From an uncultured Flavobacterium sp. (GTDB lineage: Bacteria; Bacteroidota; Bacteroidia; Flavobacteriales; Flavobacteriaceae), in assembly GCF_937876455.1 (NCBI RefSeq), contig NZ_CALFIG010000011.1, positions 1-7,512 of the forward strand: a stretch of DNA of 7,512 nucleotides, given 5' to 3'. Position 1 is the first letter of the stretch. Every line of letters begins with the position of its first letter. Both the position numbers and the translations under genes were made by a program. Below are positions 1-5,950 of the stretch, piece after piece. Under the pieces are notes generated by a model, which was not told the origin of the DNA, did not search any database, and was given only the letters and a program-made list of their open reading frames with translations.

Positions 1-246
1 ATCGCGCTTGTGGATAACGCCCAATGCTACACCACGTTGCGAACCGTCCAGAAAATGTTGCGGAAAGACGCCCGCTACATCACCGACATCAATATCAAAA
101 TCAACAACATCTCCCACGGCAATGGGATTTGTACTTTTTATCCCTTTTATCCGAAACTTTCCTTTGATGCGGCAAGGCACAAAATCATTTTGCTCCGTTT
201 TAACGATGTACCAACTACCAGTAGATTTATATACAATTCCTGTCAT
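1..246 (-). CDS. rsgA: Ribosome small-subunit-dependent GTPase A, N-terminal part (runs off the left edge)
   Basis: RsgA (YjeQ) is a circularly permuted GTPase that assists late maturation of the 30S ribosomal subunit. Only the N-terminal 82 residues are in the window, covering the OB-fold domain; the GTPase and zinc domains lie beyond the edge. Translation from the ATG at 244-246 begins MTGIVYKSTGSWYIVK and continues with CRIKGKFRIKGIKSTNPIAV and GDVVDF, which match the flavobacterial RsgA OB domain as I remember it. After GDVVDF, where other family members have a short variable loop before an IH-x-RxNY segment, this protein has about 20 unusual residues (VGDVAGVFPQHFLDGSQRG) and then GVIHKRD. 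That part is also GC-rich (about 51% over 1-120). The gene has its own -7 box upstream and a terminator separates it from the preceding gene. I am confident of the family; the odd loop is treated as a finding. Confidence 0.88.
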   Translation of the reverse strand, partial: MTGIVYKSTGSWYIVKTEQNDFVPCRIKGKFRIKGIKSTNPIAVGDVVDFDIDVGDVAGVFPQHFLDGSQRGVALGVIHKRD

Positions 247-275
247 GAATAGTTAAAAAATTGAGGCATAATGAA

Positions 276-283
276 CAAATATA
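276..283 (-). promoter_or_regulatory. Probable rsgA promoter, -7 box TATATTTG
   Basis: Read on the minus strand the sequence is TATATTTG, a perfect match to the Bacteroidota -7 consensus TAnnTTTG. It lies 30 bases upstream of the rsgA ATG, implying a short leader. No clear -33 TTG is visible at the expected distance, so the call rests on the -7 box and on its place just after the terminator of the upstream gene. Confidence 0.5.
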
Positions 284-305
284 CTATTTCTAGTGGAATT
301 GAAAT

Positions 306-331
306 AAAAAAAGCTACTTAAAAGTAGCTTT
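306..331 (-). terminator. Intrinsic terminator of the 172-residue secreted protein gene
   Basis: On the minus strand an 8-bp perfect stem, AAAGCTAC pairing with GTAGCTTT (arms 324-331 and 310-317, six-base loop 318-323), runs straight into a T tract (312 down to 306). It begins 20 bases beyond the stop codon at 351-353. The A run before the hairpin is short, so the opposite orientation is less favoured, and no plus-strand gene ends here. Confidence 0.85.
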
Positions 332-350
332 AAAATAAGATAAAAATTGA

Positions 351-869
351 TTAATATTTGTAACCAACTCCTTTTTTAATTACTTGTGATCCACCTAATT
401 GATTAGAATTAGCGCCAACTGTTGCTTTATCTGCTGTTAAAAGTATAAAAGGACAGCCTAATTTTGCAGCCTCCATTTTTAACTTTTTTTCTGCTTTTTT
501 ATCACCTGTATTACCTGTTTGAAAATTAATCAATCCTGTTTTACCTCTTACTTCATCTCCTTTTTTCAATCCAGCGATGTAAGCTTTATCTTCTAAAATA
601 ACTACTTTTTCCCAATCATCTTCACCATTTATAGTAATTTTTTCCGTAATCTCTTCCGTTCTTCCGCTTTTACCATAAACAATTTTTTCAATTGCATACT
701 TTCCTACAACATTTTCTGCATCTTCATTTGTATATTTAAACGTAATTGTATATTCGTCTAATCGCACAACAGTTCCTTCTACTGTTTCACCATTATGCTT
801 GTAAATTTTATCATTTTGTGCTGATACAAAATTGATAATAAGTAATAAAGTAAAAATTAATTTTTTCAT
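351..869 (-). CDS. Secreted protein of unknown function, Bacteroidota family
   Basis: This 172-residue protein opens with a clear Sec signal peptide: MKK, a hydrophobic stretch (residues 4-13) and a cleavage-like SAQ-ND at about 16-20. There is no lipobox, so a soluble periplasmic or secreted form is expected. The mature part starts with DKIYKHNGETVEGTVVRLDE and then a charged beta-rich region with KIVYGKSGRTEEITEKI and DDWEKVVIL. A Lys-rich segment (KKAEKKLKMEAAKLGCPF) follows, and the tail is Gly-rich, ending KKGVGYKY. I recognise this as a recurring, unnamed protein type in flavobacteria, with no assigned function. It sits 45 bases downstream of the DAHP synthase gene and ahead of rsgA, closed by its own terminator. 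A degenerate box TATCTTTC in the gap before it could be a weak promoter; otherwise it is co-transcribed with the DAHP synthase gene. Nothing in the sequence suggests an enzymatic active site. Confidence 0.85.
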   Translation of the reverse strand: MKKLIFTLLLIINFVSAQNDKIYKHNGETVEGTVVRLDEYTITFKYTNEDAENVVGKYAIEKIVYGKSGRTEEITEKITINGEDDWEKVVILEDKAYIAGLKKGDEVRGKTGLINFQTGNTGDKKAEKKLKMEAAKLGCPFILLTADKATVGANSNQLGGSQVIKKGVGYKY

Positions 870-914
870 TTTTAAAAATATAAAAGTTTAACAATGCAAT
901 ACTACGAAAGATAT

Positions 915-1985
915 TTAATTTTTAAAAACTTTTTCTTGATGAACAATACTCTCTTGATGAATGGCTTTGTATAATTTTAGAATAAATTCTTCACTTAATC
1001 CTTTACCTTCTCCTTCTGCTATCATTCTGCGGAGGACTTCATTCCATCTATTTGATTGTAGTACGGCTACATTCTTTTCTTTTTTTACTTGACCAATAGC
1101 ATCTGCAATTTGCATCCTATTTGCTAAAATAGTAATTAATTTTGAATCTAATTCATCAATTTGTGTGCGAAGATTCGTTAACCGTGAATTAAAATCAGTG
1201 GTTTCATCAAAAACTTTTCTAACTTTTAAATCTACAAACAGCTGTTTTAATACTTCAGGAGTTATTTGTTGAGCAGCATCACTCCATGCAGCATCAGGAT
1301 TACAATGTGTTTCAATCATTAATCCATCGTAACTTAAATCTAAGGCTTGTTGTGAAACTTCTTGAATCATATTTCTTTTCCCAGTAATATGTGACGGATC
1401 ACAAATCAATGGCAAATTTGGAAATTTACTGTGTAATTCGATTGGAATTTGCCACTCAGGATTATTTCTGTACTTTGTTTTTTCATACGTAGAAAAACCT
1501 CTATGGATAACCCCTAATTTTTGTATTCCTGCTTTTTGAAGCCTTTCAATTCCTCCTATCCATAATGATAAATCAGGATTTACAGGATTTTTTAATAAAA
1601 CAATTTTATTTGAATTTTTTAATGCATCCGCAATTTCTTGCACAGCAAAAGGATTTACGGTAGTTCTTGCGCCAATCCAAAGTACGTCGACATCATATTG
1701 CAACGCTAGCTTTACATGTTGGGCATTAGCTACTTCCACAGCAACCAACAGTCCCGTTTCTTCTTTTGCTTTTTGTAACCACTTTAAACCTATTTCCCCT
1801 ACCCCTTCAAATCCACCTGGTCGGGTTCGTGGCTTCCAGATACCTGCACGAAAAATAGTCACGTCAGAATTTTTTAATGCATGAGAAACCGCCAATACTT
1901 GTTCTTCCGTTTCTGCGCTACAGGGTCCCGCTATTACCAGCGGATGTGTTAATTGAAAATCATCTAACCATTTTCTAGTATTCAT
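915..1985 (-). CDS. Bifunctional DAHP synthase (class I beta) / chorismate mutase type II
   Basis: This 356-residue fusion would catalyse the first step of the shikimate pathway (phosphoenolpyruvate plus erythrose 4-phosphate to DAHP) and the chorismate-to-prephenate step leading to Phe and Tyr. Residues 1-255 form the DAHP synthase barrel: metal/substrate motif GPCSAE (20-25, Cys22), KPRTRPGGFEG (51-61), WIGARTT (103-109), KNPVNPDL (132-139), HRGF (161-164), DPSH (196-199) and ETH (225-227). Residues 265-350 are an all-helical AroQ mutase with LRTQIDELD (272-280), ANRM (288-291), a Lys pair (301-302) and HQESIVHQ near the end. The mutase domain C-terminal to the synthase is the arrangement known in Bacteroidota; the mutase domain probably also acts in feedback control. 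Start ATG at 1983-1985. A terminator hairpin ends only 13 bases before this start, inside its probable leader, so attenuation is possible. Confidence 0.95.
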   Translation of the reverse strand: MNTRKWLDDFQLTHPLVIAGPCSAETEEQVLAVSHALKNSDVTIFRAGIWKPRTRPGGFEGVGEIGLKWLQKAKEETGLLVAVEVANAQHVKLALQYDVDVLWIGARTTVNPFAVQEIADALKNSNKIVLLKNPVNPDLSLWIGGIERLQKAGIQKLGVIHRGFSTYEKTKYRNNPEWQIPIELHSKFPNLPLICDPSHITGKRNMIQEVSQQALDLSYDGLMIETHCNPDAAWSDAAQQITPEVLKQLFVDLKVRKVFDETTDFNSRLTNLRTQIDELDSKLITILANRMQIADAIGQVKKEKNVAVLQSNRWNEVLRRMIAEGEGKGLSEEFILKLYKAIHQESIVHQEKVFKN

Positions 1986-1993
1986 ATCTCAAA

Positions 1994-2018
1994 TAAAAAA
2001 TCCCGAAAAGTCGGGATT
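1994..2018 (-). terminator. Intrinsic terminator after folE, lying in the leader of the DAHP synthase gene
   Basis: Minus-strand stem AATCCCGA/TCGGGATT (arms 2011-2018 and 1999-2006, loop 2007-2010) followed by a T run at 2000 down to 1994. The stop of folE is 46 bases upstream, so this is the natural end of the TetR-to-folE unit. The T run ends only about 8 bases before the next ATG (1985), so a transcript of the DAHP synthase gene starting further upstream would also cross it. Confidence 0.8.
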
Positions 2019-2048
2019 AACCTTTTACGTATTTTTGAAATTTAATAA

Positions 2049-2056
2049 CAAAGATA
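2049..2056 (-). promoter_or_regulatory. Probable DAHP synthase gene promoter, -7 box TATCTTTG
   Basis: The minus strand reads TATCTTTG, a perfect TAnnTTTG match. A TTA 19 bases further upstream (2076-2078) could serve as a weak -33 element in place of TTG. The box overlaps the region just past the folE stop codon and would give a leader of about 55-60 bases containing the hairpin at 1999-2018. AT-rich sequence makes chance matches possible. Confidence 0.42.
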
Positions 2057-2063
2057 ACTAAAA

Positions 2064-2750
2064 TTAATTTTTAATTAATTGTAACAGCTCATTTACTTTT
2101 TCTGATTTTTGAAAAATGCCTCCAAAATAGTTTGTAATGGTCGCTGATGTATCATCCTTTATGCCTCGTGAAGAAACACATAAATGTTTTGCATCAACAA
2201 TTACAGCAATATCTTCGGTACTTAAAATTTCTTGTAATTCAAACGCAATTTGCATTGTTAAACGCTCTTGAACTTGCGGCCTTTGAGCAAAATATTGAAC
2301 AATTCTATTAATTTTTGACAATCCAATAACTTTACCTGTTGATACATAGGCAACATGAATTTTACCATAAATTGGCACAAAATGATGTTCACAATTAGAA
2401 TAAAAGGTTATGTCTTTTTCAATCAACATTTGATTGTATTGGTATTTGTTTTCAAAAAGAGCTACTTTAGGCTTGTTTGCTGGATTTAAGCCACAAAAAA
2501 TTTCGTCTACGTACATTTTTGCCACACGTTGCGGCGTACCTTTTAAGGAATCATCTGTTAAATCTAACCCTAATAATTCCATAATTTCAGCGAAATGAAA
2601 AGCTATTTTTTCTTTTTTCTCCTGGTCTGTCATCTTAAAGGCATCAGCCTTCATTGGAGTTTCAACAGTAGTAAACAAATGATTGTCGCCTATTTCATCG
2701 ACTGAAAATGCAACTAATGTAGCTTTATCTATTTTTGGATTTTTTGTCAT
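2064..2750 (-). CDS. folE: GTP cyclohydrolase I
   Basis: FolE converts GTP to 7,8-dihydroneopterin triphosphate, the first step toward folate and other pterins. The 228-residue product has an N-terminal extension of about 40 residues and then the family core: GTPQRVAKMYVDE (71-83), zinc and active-site segment NCEHHFVPI (119-127; Cys120, His122, His123), GLSKINRI (143-150), RPQVQERLT (157-165) and HLCVSSRGI (189-197; second zinc Cys191). All expected catalytic and zinc residues are present, so it should be active as the usual cytoplasmic homodecamer. It starts 9 bases after the SDR gene and ends with a terminator, so it is the last gene of the TetR-to-folE unit. Placement beside an SDR suggests a link to pterin chemistry, but that is inference. 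Confidence 0.96.
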   Translation of the reverse strand: MTKNPKIDKATLVAFSVDEIGDNHLFTTVETPMKADAFKMTDQEKKEKIAFHFAEIMELLGLDLTDDSLKGTPQRVAKMYVDEIFCGLNPANKPKVALFENKYQYNQMLIEKDITFYSNCEHHFVPIYGKIHVAYVSTGKVIGLSKINRIVQYFAQRPQVQERLTMQIAFELQEILSTEDIAVIVDAKHLCVSSRGIKDDTSATITNYFGGIFQKSEKVNELLQLIKN

Positions 2751-2759
2751 AGCTTTAAG

Positions 2760-3443
2760 TTAATTACTGATAGAAATTAGTCCATTATCTTGAATAAAAA
2801 TTTGACCTGTAATGCCGTTTGAATCTTCTCCTAATAAAAATACAGCTGTTTTAGCAACATCTATTGGCTGTAATATTCGTTTTAAAGGGTGCTTAGCAAT
2901 CATATTTTCTTTAATTGAATCGCTTCTTAAAATTCCAGCAGCTAATGGTGTATCTGTTATTGAAGGAGCAATTGCATTTACTCTAATTTTTGGTGCAAAT
3001 TCGGCGGCTAAACTTTTTACTAATCCTTCAACAGCTCCTTTCGCAGCTGCAATGCTTGCATGAAAAGGCATACCTCTTTGCGCAGCAACAGAACTAAACA
3101 AAACAATACTTGCTTGCTCTTCATTTTTCAATTGAGCGAGATAATACTGAATTACTTTGACTGCCCCCATCACATTTAGTTGCCAATCATTTTGAAAATC
3201 TTCAGTGCTTAGTCTATTAAATGGTTTTAGATTAATTGTTCCTACACCATAAACTATTCCATCTAACGTTTCTAATGTTGGCAAGTCATCTGTCAAAACA
3301 TTTAACGGAAAATGCGTTCCGTTATACTCAAAATCTGGTGCCGTTCTGGAAATAAGATAACAATAATGTCCTTTTTCTGTGAGTAATTTTACTATTTCTT
3401 TAGAAATACCTTTACTTCCTCCAATAATTAAATATTTTTTCAT
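2760..3443 (-). CDS. Short-chain dehydrogenase/reductase family protein with atypical active site
   Basis: This 227-residue protein has the classical SDR layout: dinucleotide-binding GGSKGIS (8-14), DGIVYGVGTIN (61-71) in place of the usual NNAG strand, LNV (89-91, Asn90), SSVAAQRGMPFHAS (117-130) and the PSITDTPLA segment (160-168). The family catalytic pattern Ser-x12-Tyr-x3-Lys is incomplete: Ser118 and Lys135 are present, but the Tyr position is Ile131 (HASIAAAKGA). The last Gly of the TGxxxGxG motif is Ser14, and the C-terminal DGG is DNG. The protein may therefore bind NAD(P)H without ordinary oxidoreductase activity, or use another acid. I recall relatives of this SDR beside DUF2805 proteins with the same missing Tyr, so this could be a subfamily trait and not decay. 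It lies 13 bases after DUF2805 and 9 before folE. A pteridine-reductase-like role is conceivable but unproven. Confidence 0.88.
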   Translation of the reverse strand: MKKYLIIGGSKGISKEIVKLLTEKGHYCYLISRTAPDFEYNGTHFPLNVLTDDLPTLETLDGIVYGVGTINLKPFNRLSTEDFQNDWQLNVMGAVKVIQYYLAQLKNEEQASIVLFSSVAAQRGMPFHASIAAAKGAVEGLVKSLAAEFAPKIRVNAIAPSITDTPLAAGILRSDSIKENMIAKHPLKRILQPIDVAKTAVFLLGEDSNGITGQIFIQDNGLISISN

Positions 3444-3456
3444 TTGTGCTATTTTG

Positions 3457-3750
3457 TTATCTTTTTGAAATTTTATTACCTGTTATTTGTCGTTGTAATG
3501 CACATTTAAATCGGGAAATTTCTGGATTACGTTTATGCAAATGTTTTTGACTTACTCCTGAATTTACTCTTTTTCGCCATAAATTAAATGAAGAGCGTTT
3601 TAATACTTTTCGCATCAATTGAATGACTTCTTTTTCTGCCAAATCAAATTGGTATTCAATAGCTTCAAAAGGGGTTCTGTCTTCCCAAGCCATTTCTATA
3701 ATTCTGTCAATTTGAATTAGACTTAATTTATTTATTTTTTCTGCAAGCAT
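3457..3750 (-). CDS. DUF2805 / TIGR03643 family protein
   Basis: A basic protein of 97 residues. The core LSLIQIDRIIEMAWEDRTPF (9-28), then YQFDLAEKEVIQLMRKVLK (33-51) and SSFNLWRKRVNSGVSQKHLH (53-72), matches the small conserved family DUF2805/TIGR03643. Its first half resembles a helix-turn-helix-like three-helix unit followed by a strongly basic tail (KRNPEISRFKC, ending NKISKR). This would suit nucleic-acid binding, but no function is established to my knowledge. The ATG at 3748-3750 lies inside the end of the DUF2256 gene (23-base overlap, different frame), which suggests translational coupling. As I remember, this family is often encoded next to a photolyase or cryptochrome-like gene together with DUF2256 and an SDR. 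No photolyase is present in this window. Confidence 0.9.
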   Translation of the reverse strand: MLAEKINKLSLIQIDRIIEMAWEDRTPFEAIEYQFDLAEKEVIQLMRKVLKRSSFNLWRKRVNSGVSQKHLHKRNPEISRFKCALQRQITGNKISKR

Positions 3751-3877
3751 GACTACAATATTTTAGTTCGTCCCAATTTTTTTTCCATTTTTTACGCCAT
3801 GAAAACGGCTTTTCACACATAATACAAATTTTGCTAGGCAAATACGATTTATTTCCTTTATGCGAGATATTTTTCAA
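3728..3877 (-). CDS. DUF2256 zinc-ribbon miniprotein, probable TTG start
   Basis: A small gene of 49 codons, found by translating the gap between the kinase and DUF2805 genes. The product reads HKGNKSYLPSKICIMCEKPF and then SWRKKWKKNWDELKYCSHAC, ending RKNK. The CxxC and CxxxC pairs plus the FSWRKKW and WDE-KYCS-C pattern are the DUF2256 signature, a single zinc ribbon of about 40-50 residues. No ATG is in frame before the conserved part: the only in-frame ATG is inside CIMC and would delete the first Cys. The frame is closed upstream by a TAA. TTG at 3875-3877 is the best start (MKNISHKGNK), with ATT and ATC as alternatives. The gene overlaps the 3' end of the kinase gene by 20 bases and the 5' end of DUF2805 by 23 bases, so translation is probably coupled. 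Function is unknown; a role with photolyase-type proteins is inferred only from remembered gene neighbourhoods. Confidence 0.82.
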   Translation of the reverse strand: MKNISHKGNKSYLPSKICIMCEKPFSWRKKWKKNWDELKYCSHACRKNK

Positions 3878-5165
3878 AATCGTTAATCTTTATTTTAGCT
3901 TTGATATCAAACATTAAATTGTATAGACCAAAAAAGGTCCTATTAACATAAATAAAGTGTTTAGATCCTCTATTTCCATTCATTTTTCTTAATTGCTTGT
4001 CATTAGCAAATTTTTCGCTCAATGAGGCTATTTTTCCAAAAAAAATCGGATCAGAAAAATCAAATTCATTTTTATGAATAGGCTCGGTAAACACTGTCAA
4101 TAATTCATGAAACATTTGAGTGAAAAATTCAGTTTCCTTTGTGGAATCTGTTGGTTTTAATATTTCTAATTCTATTAATTTTTCTTTGAAATACACATTA
4201 TTTGTTAGTGATGCTGGTGTAGAAACTTCAAAATAAGGCGTATAAAAAGAATCGGGAATTTCTTTCATACAACCAAAATCAATCGCAATTAGATTAGCCT
4301 CTTTATCAACTAAAAAATTACCTGGATGTGGATCGGCATGAAATTTTTTTAATTTATGTATTTGGAACATGTAAAAATTCCAAAGTGTTTGACCTACTTT
4401 ATCGCGTTTTTCTTGCGTTACTTCAGATTTACAAAATTCCGATAAATGAACACCATTCATCCAATCCATTGTAATAATTTTATCTGATGAGAATTCTGGA
4501 TAATACGTTGGAAATATTAAATTTTCGATTACTGCACATGCTTTTCTTACACCTTCACTCTGTAGTAATTCTAATTAATAATCTGTTTCTTCCGTCAACT
4601 TATCTTCTACTTCTTGAAAATACTCATCGGAAGTGCCTTGCAAATTGAACATTCTAACAGCAATTGGCTTTACTAAAGCGATATCCGTACTGATACTTTC
4701 TCTGATTCCTGGATACTGAATTTTTACAGCAAGTTGTTTATCTTTAATTCTTGCTCTATGAACCTGACCAATACTTGCAGCATTGATTGAATCAACCGAA
4801 AATTCTTCAAATATTTCTTCAGGATACTTCTTAAAATAAGTTTTAAATGTTTTACGCACCAAAGGGGCAGATAACGGCGGAACAGAAAATTGTGACAAAG
4901 AAAATTTTTCTACATACGATTGAGGCAATAGATTTTTTTCCATACTCAACATTTGCGCTACTTTCAACGCACTTCCTTTTAATTCTTTTAATCCATCATA
5001 AATATCCGAAGCATTGTTTTCATGAAGTTTATCCTTTGTTAAATTAGGATTAACTGCCTTTTCACCATAATATTTTAAATAATTCCCACCTACTTTTACT
5101 CCCGTTGTAACTAATTTAGCTACACGTCCCATTTTATTGGTTGGAATTGAATCTATTTTTTTCAC
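3858..5165 (-). pseudogene. ABC1/AarF/UbiB-type atypical kinase interrupted by an in-frame stop
   Basis: The locus reads as one continuous frame of 435 codons with a TAA at codon 197. The first part (196 residues, 4575-5165) holds the family N-lobe: the KxGQ-like motif in the form KVAQ (68-71), the Ala-rich loop AASIGQVHRA (129-138) and the ATP-site Lys in LAVKIQYPGI (145-154). After the stop the same frame continues LELLQSEGVRKAC, then TMDWMNG, the catalytic loop HADPHPGN (codons 276-283) and the metal-binding DFG (296-298), ending NDFEKYLA. Both sides align with one intact family member with no frame change, so a single substitution explains the break. The later ATG at 4467-4469 could express a fragment without an ATP-binding lobe, unlikely to be active alone. 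UbiB-type kinases are linked to quinone or lipid metabolism. The gene starts 6 bases after the TetR gene. A sequencing error or stop readthrough cannot be excluded. Confidence 0.85.
4575..4577 (-). other. In-frame TAA splitting the ABC1 kinase gene
   Basis: The minus strand reads GAA ACA GAT TAT TAA TTA GAA TTA, giving ETDY-stop-LEL. In relatives I remember this place as TDY followed by one residue and then LEL or LEV, so the stop occupies exactly one amino-acid position. GAA, CAA, AAA, TTA, TCA or TAT/TAC could each become TAA by one change. No slippery run suggesting a frameshift lies beside it. Confidence 0.88.
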
Positions 5166-5171
5166 GAGAGA

Positions 5172-5846
5172 TTATTTATTTGAATTAAATGAGCCAAATT
5201 TTTCTTTCCATAGAAATTTTCCGAAATCTAAAATACTTTCAACAGGTACATTATAAACCACATCAAAACTAGCCTTAACAGATTTTTCTATAAACACATC
5301 TGTTTTTTCAAAATTAGGAGAAGAATCATCTATCCAATATTTTAAGATTGATAAAAACTGTAACCAAGCTCCTTCGTGTACTACTCGATTTTGAATGGTT
5401 GTAATTTTTTGATTTTCAATTTTATAAGGTGTATCAAGGACTGTTTTTATATAGTCTAGAAAATCTTTTCGCAGCTGTTTTAATTGTGTTAAATTTTTGA
5501 GCGGAAAAGTTTCTTGTGTCAATAAATGAGTTACAAAACTTCTGTTTGCTGTAGCTACTTCAAAAAAAGTAAAGTAAAAACAAGACAACTTTTGAGAAGC
5601 ATTATAAACTGCATAATCGGGCGAATTAACTACTAGTTCTTTTGTATAGTGAAACATGTTAGAAAAAAAGTTTTCTTCCAATGCTTCAAATGAGGCAAAA
5701 AAAGTATAAAAGTCTGATTCTTCAAAACCATTATTTTTTGAAAATTCATAAACAGAATGTGGTTTCTTACCATTTGTAAGTACATAATCGGTATAAAAAG
5801 AGACTATTTTTTCTTGGTCAAGGGGTTGTATTTTTTTCTTTGCCAT
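5172..5846 (-). CDS. TetR-like transcriptional regulator
   Basis: A 224-residue protein when started at the ATG at 5844-5846 (MAKKKIQPLDQEKI). An in-frame ATG 15 codons upstream (5889-5891) is less likely: it would add FKYFVNLLNKKIIV and place the start upstream of the probable -7 box. Residues 10-60 form a divergent TetR-type DNA-binding domain, with the helix-turn-helix around SVYEFSKNNGFEESDFYTFF (31-50). The remainder is an all-helical ligand or dimerisation domain resembling the TetR C-terminal family (TetR_C_23) that I associate with regulators encoded next to ABC1 kinases. The stop is 6 bases before the kinase start, so it likely heads the unit running to folE and may regulate it together with the divergent gldA. 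Its ligand is unknown. The weak HTH similarity leaves some doubt about DNA binding. Confidence 0.8.
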   Translation of the reverse strand: MAKKKIQPLDQEKIVSFYTDYVLTNGKKPHSVYEFSKNNGFEESDFYTFFASFEALEENFFSNMFHYTKELVVNSPDYAVYNASQKLSCFYFTFFEVATANRSFVTHLLTQETFPLKNLTQLKQLRKDFLDYIKTVLDTPYKIENQKITTIQNRVVHEGAWLQFLSILKYWIDDSSPNFEKTDVFIEKSVKASFDVVYNVPVESILDFGKFLWKEKFGSFNSNK

Positions 5847-5855
5847 CACAATTAT

Positions 5856-5895
5856 TTTTTTGTTTAACAAATTTACAAAATATTTAAACAAAAAA
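5856..5895. promoter_or_regulatory. 12-bp inverted repeat flanking the tetR -7 box (candidate operator)
   Basis: TTTTTTGTTTAA (5856-5867) and TTAAACAAAAAA (5884-5895) are perfect inverted repeats separated by 16 bases. The left arm directly abuts the -7 box at 5868-5875, which lies within the spacer. The 7-bp inner part of each arm, TGTTTAA/TTAAACA, is the informative portion; the outer T/A runs are common in this genome. It could be an autoregulatory operator for the TetR-like protein. A 16-base spacer is long for one TetR dimer, so two half-site contacts or chance are alternatives. Confidence 0.4.
5868..5875 (-). promoter_or_regulatory. Probable tetR promoter, -7 box TAAATTTG
   Basis: The minus strand reads TAAATTTG, a perfect TAnnTTTG match 21 bases upstream of the chosen ATG (5846), giving a leader of roughly 15 bases. 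No well-placed TTG is seen at -33. Its location downstream of the alternative ATG at 5891 supports the shorter protein. Confidence 0.48.
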
Positions 5896-5942
5896 TCATT
5901 TTTTTACTTTTTTTATTCTATGGTGCTATAACTTTATTTTAT

Positions 5943-5950
5943 TATTTTTG
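5943..5950 (+). promoter_or_regulatory. Probable gldA promoter, -7 box TATTTTTG
   Basis: TATTTTTG matches TAnnTTTG and lies 14 bases before the gldA ATG, implying a very short leader. An ATG triplet at 5920-5922, 20 bases further upstream, might act as a poor -33 element. It is divergent from the tetR promoter; the two -7 boxes are about 70 bases apart. Confidence 0.4.

Noticed and set aside
8..256. Plus-strand open frames of about 80 codons at the left edge
   Set aside because: They lie antisense to rsgA, whose translation matches a known family; the plus-strand products show no recognisable motif.
2812..3063. Plus-strand open frame of 83 codons
   Set aside because: It is the complement of the C-terminal half of the SDR gene, and its composition follows from that gene's codons.
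3728..3860. Remnant of a photolyase gene between DUF2256 and DUF2805
   Set aside because: The two small genes overlap, so there is no room for a remnant, and no photolyase motif appears in any frame.
4847..5047. Plus-strand open frame of 66 codons with a hydrophobic tail
   Set aside because: It is antisense to the kinase gene, with no promoter or conserved feature.
5847..5891. Longer start for the TetR-like protein (ATG at 5889-5891)
   Set aside because: It would lie upstream of the best -7 box and add residues unlike a regulator N-terminus; the ATG at 5844-5846 fits better.
5848..5920. Poly-T and poly-A runs as a repeat or mobile-element end
   Set aside because: Such runs are usual in this AT-rich intergenic DNA; no direct duplications or transposase remnants are present.
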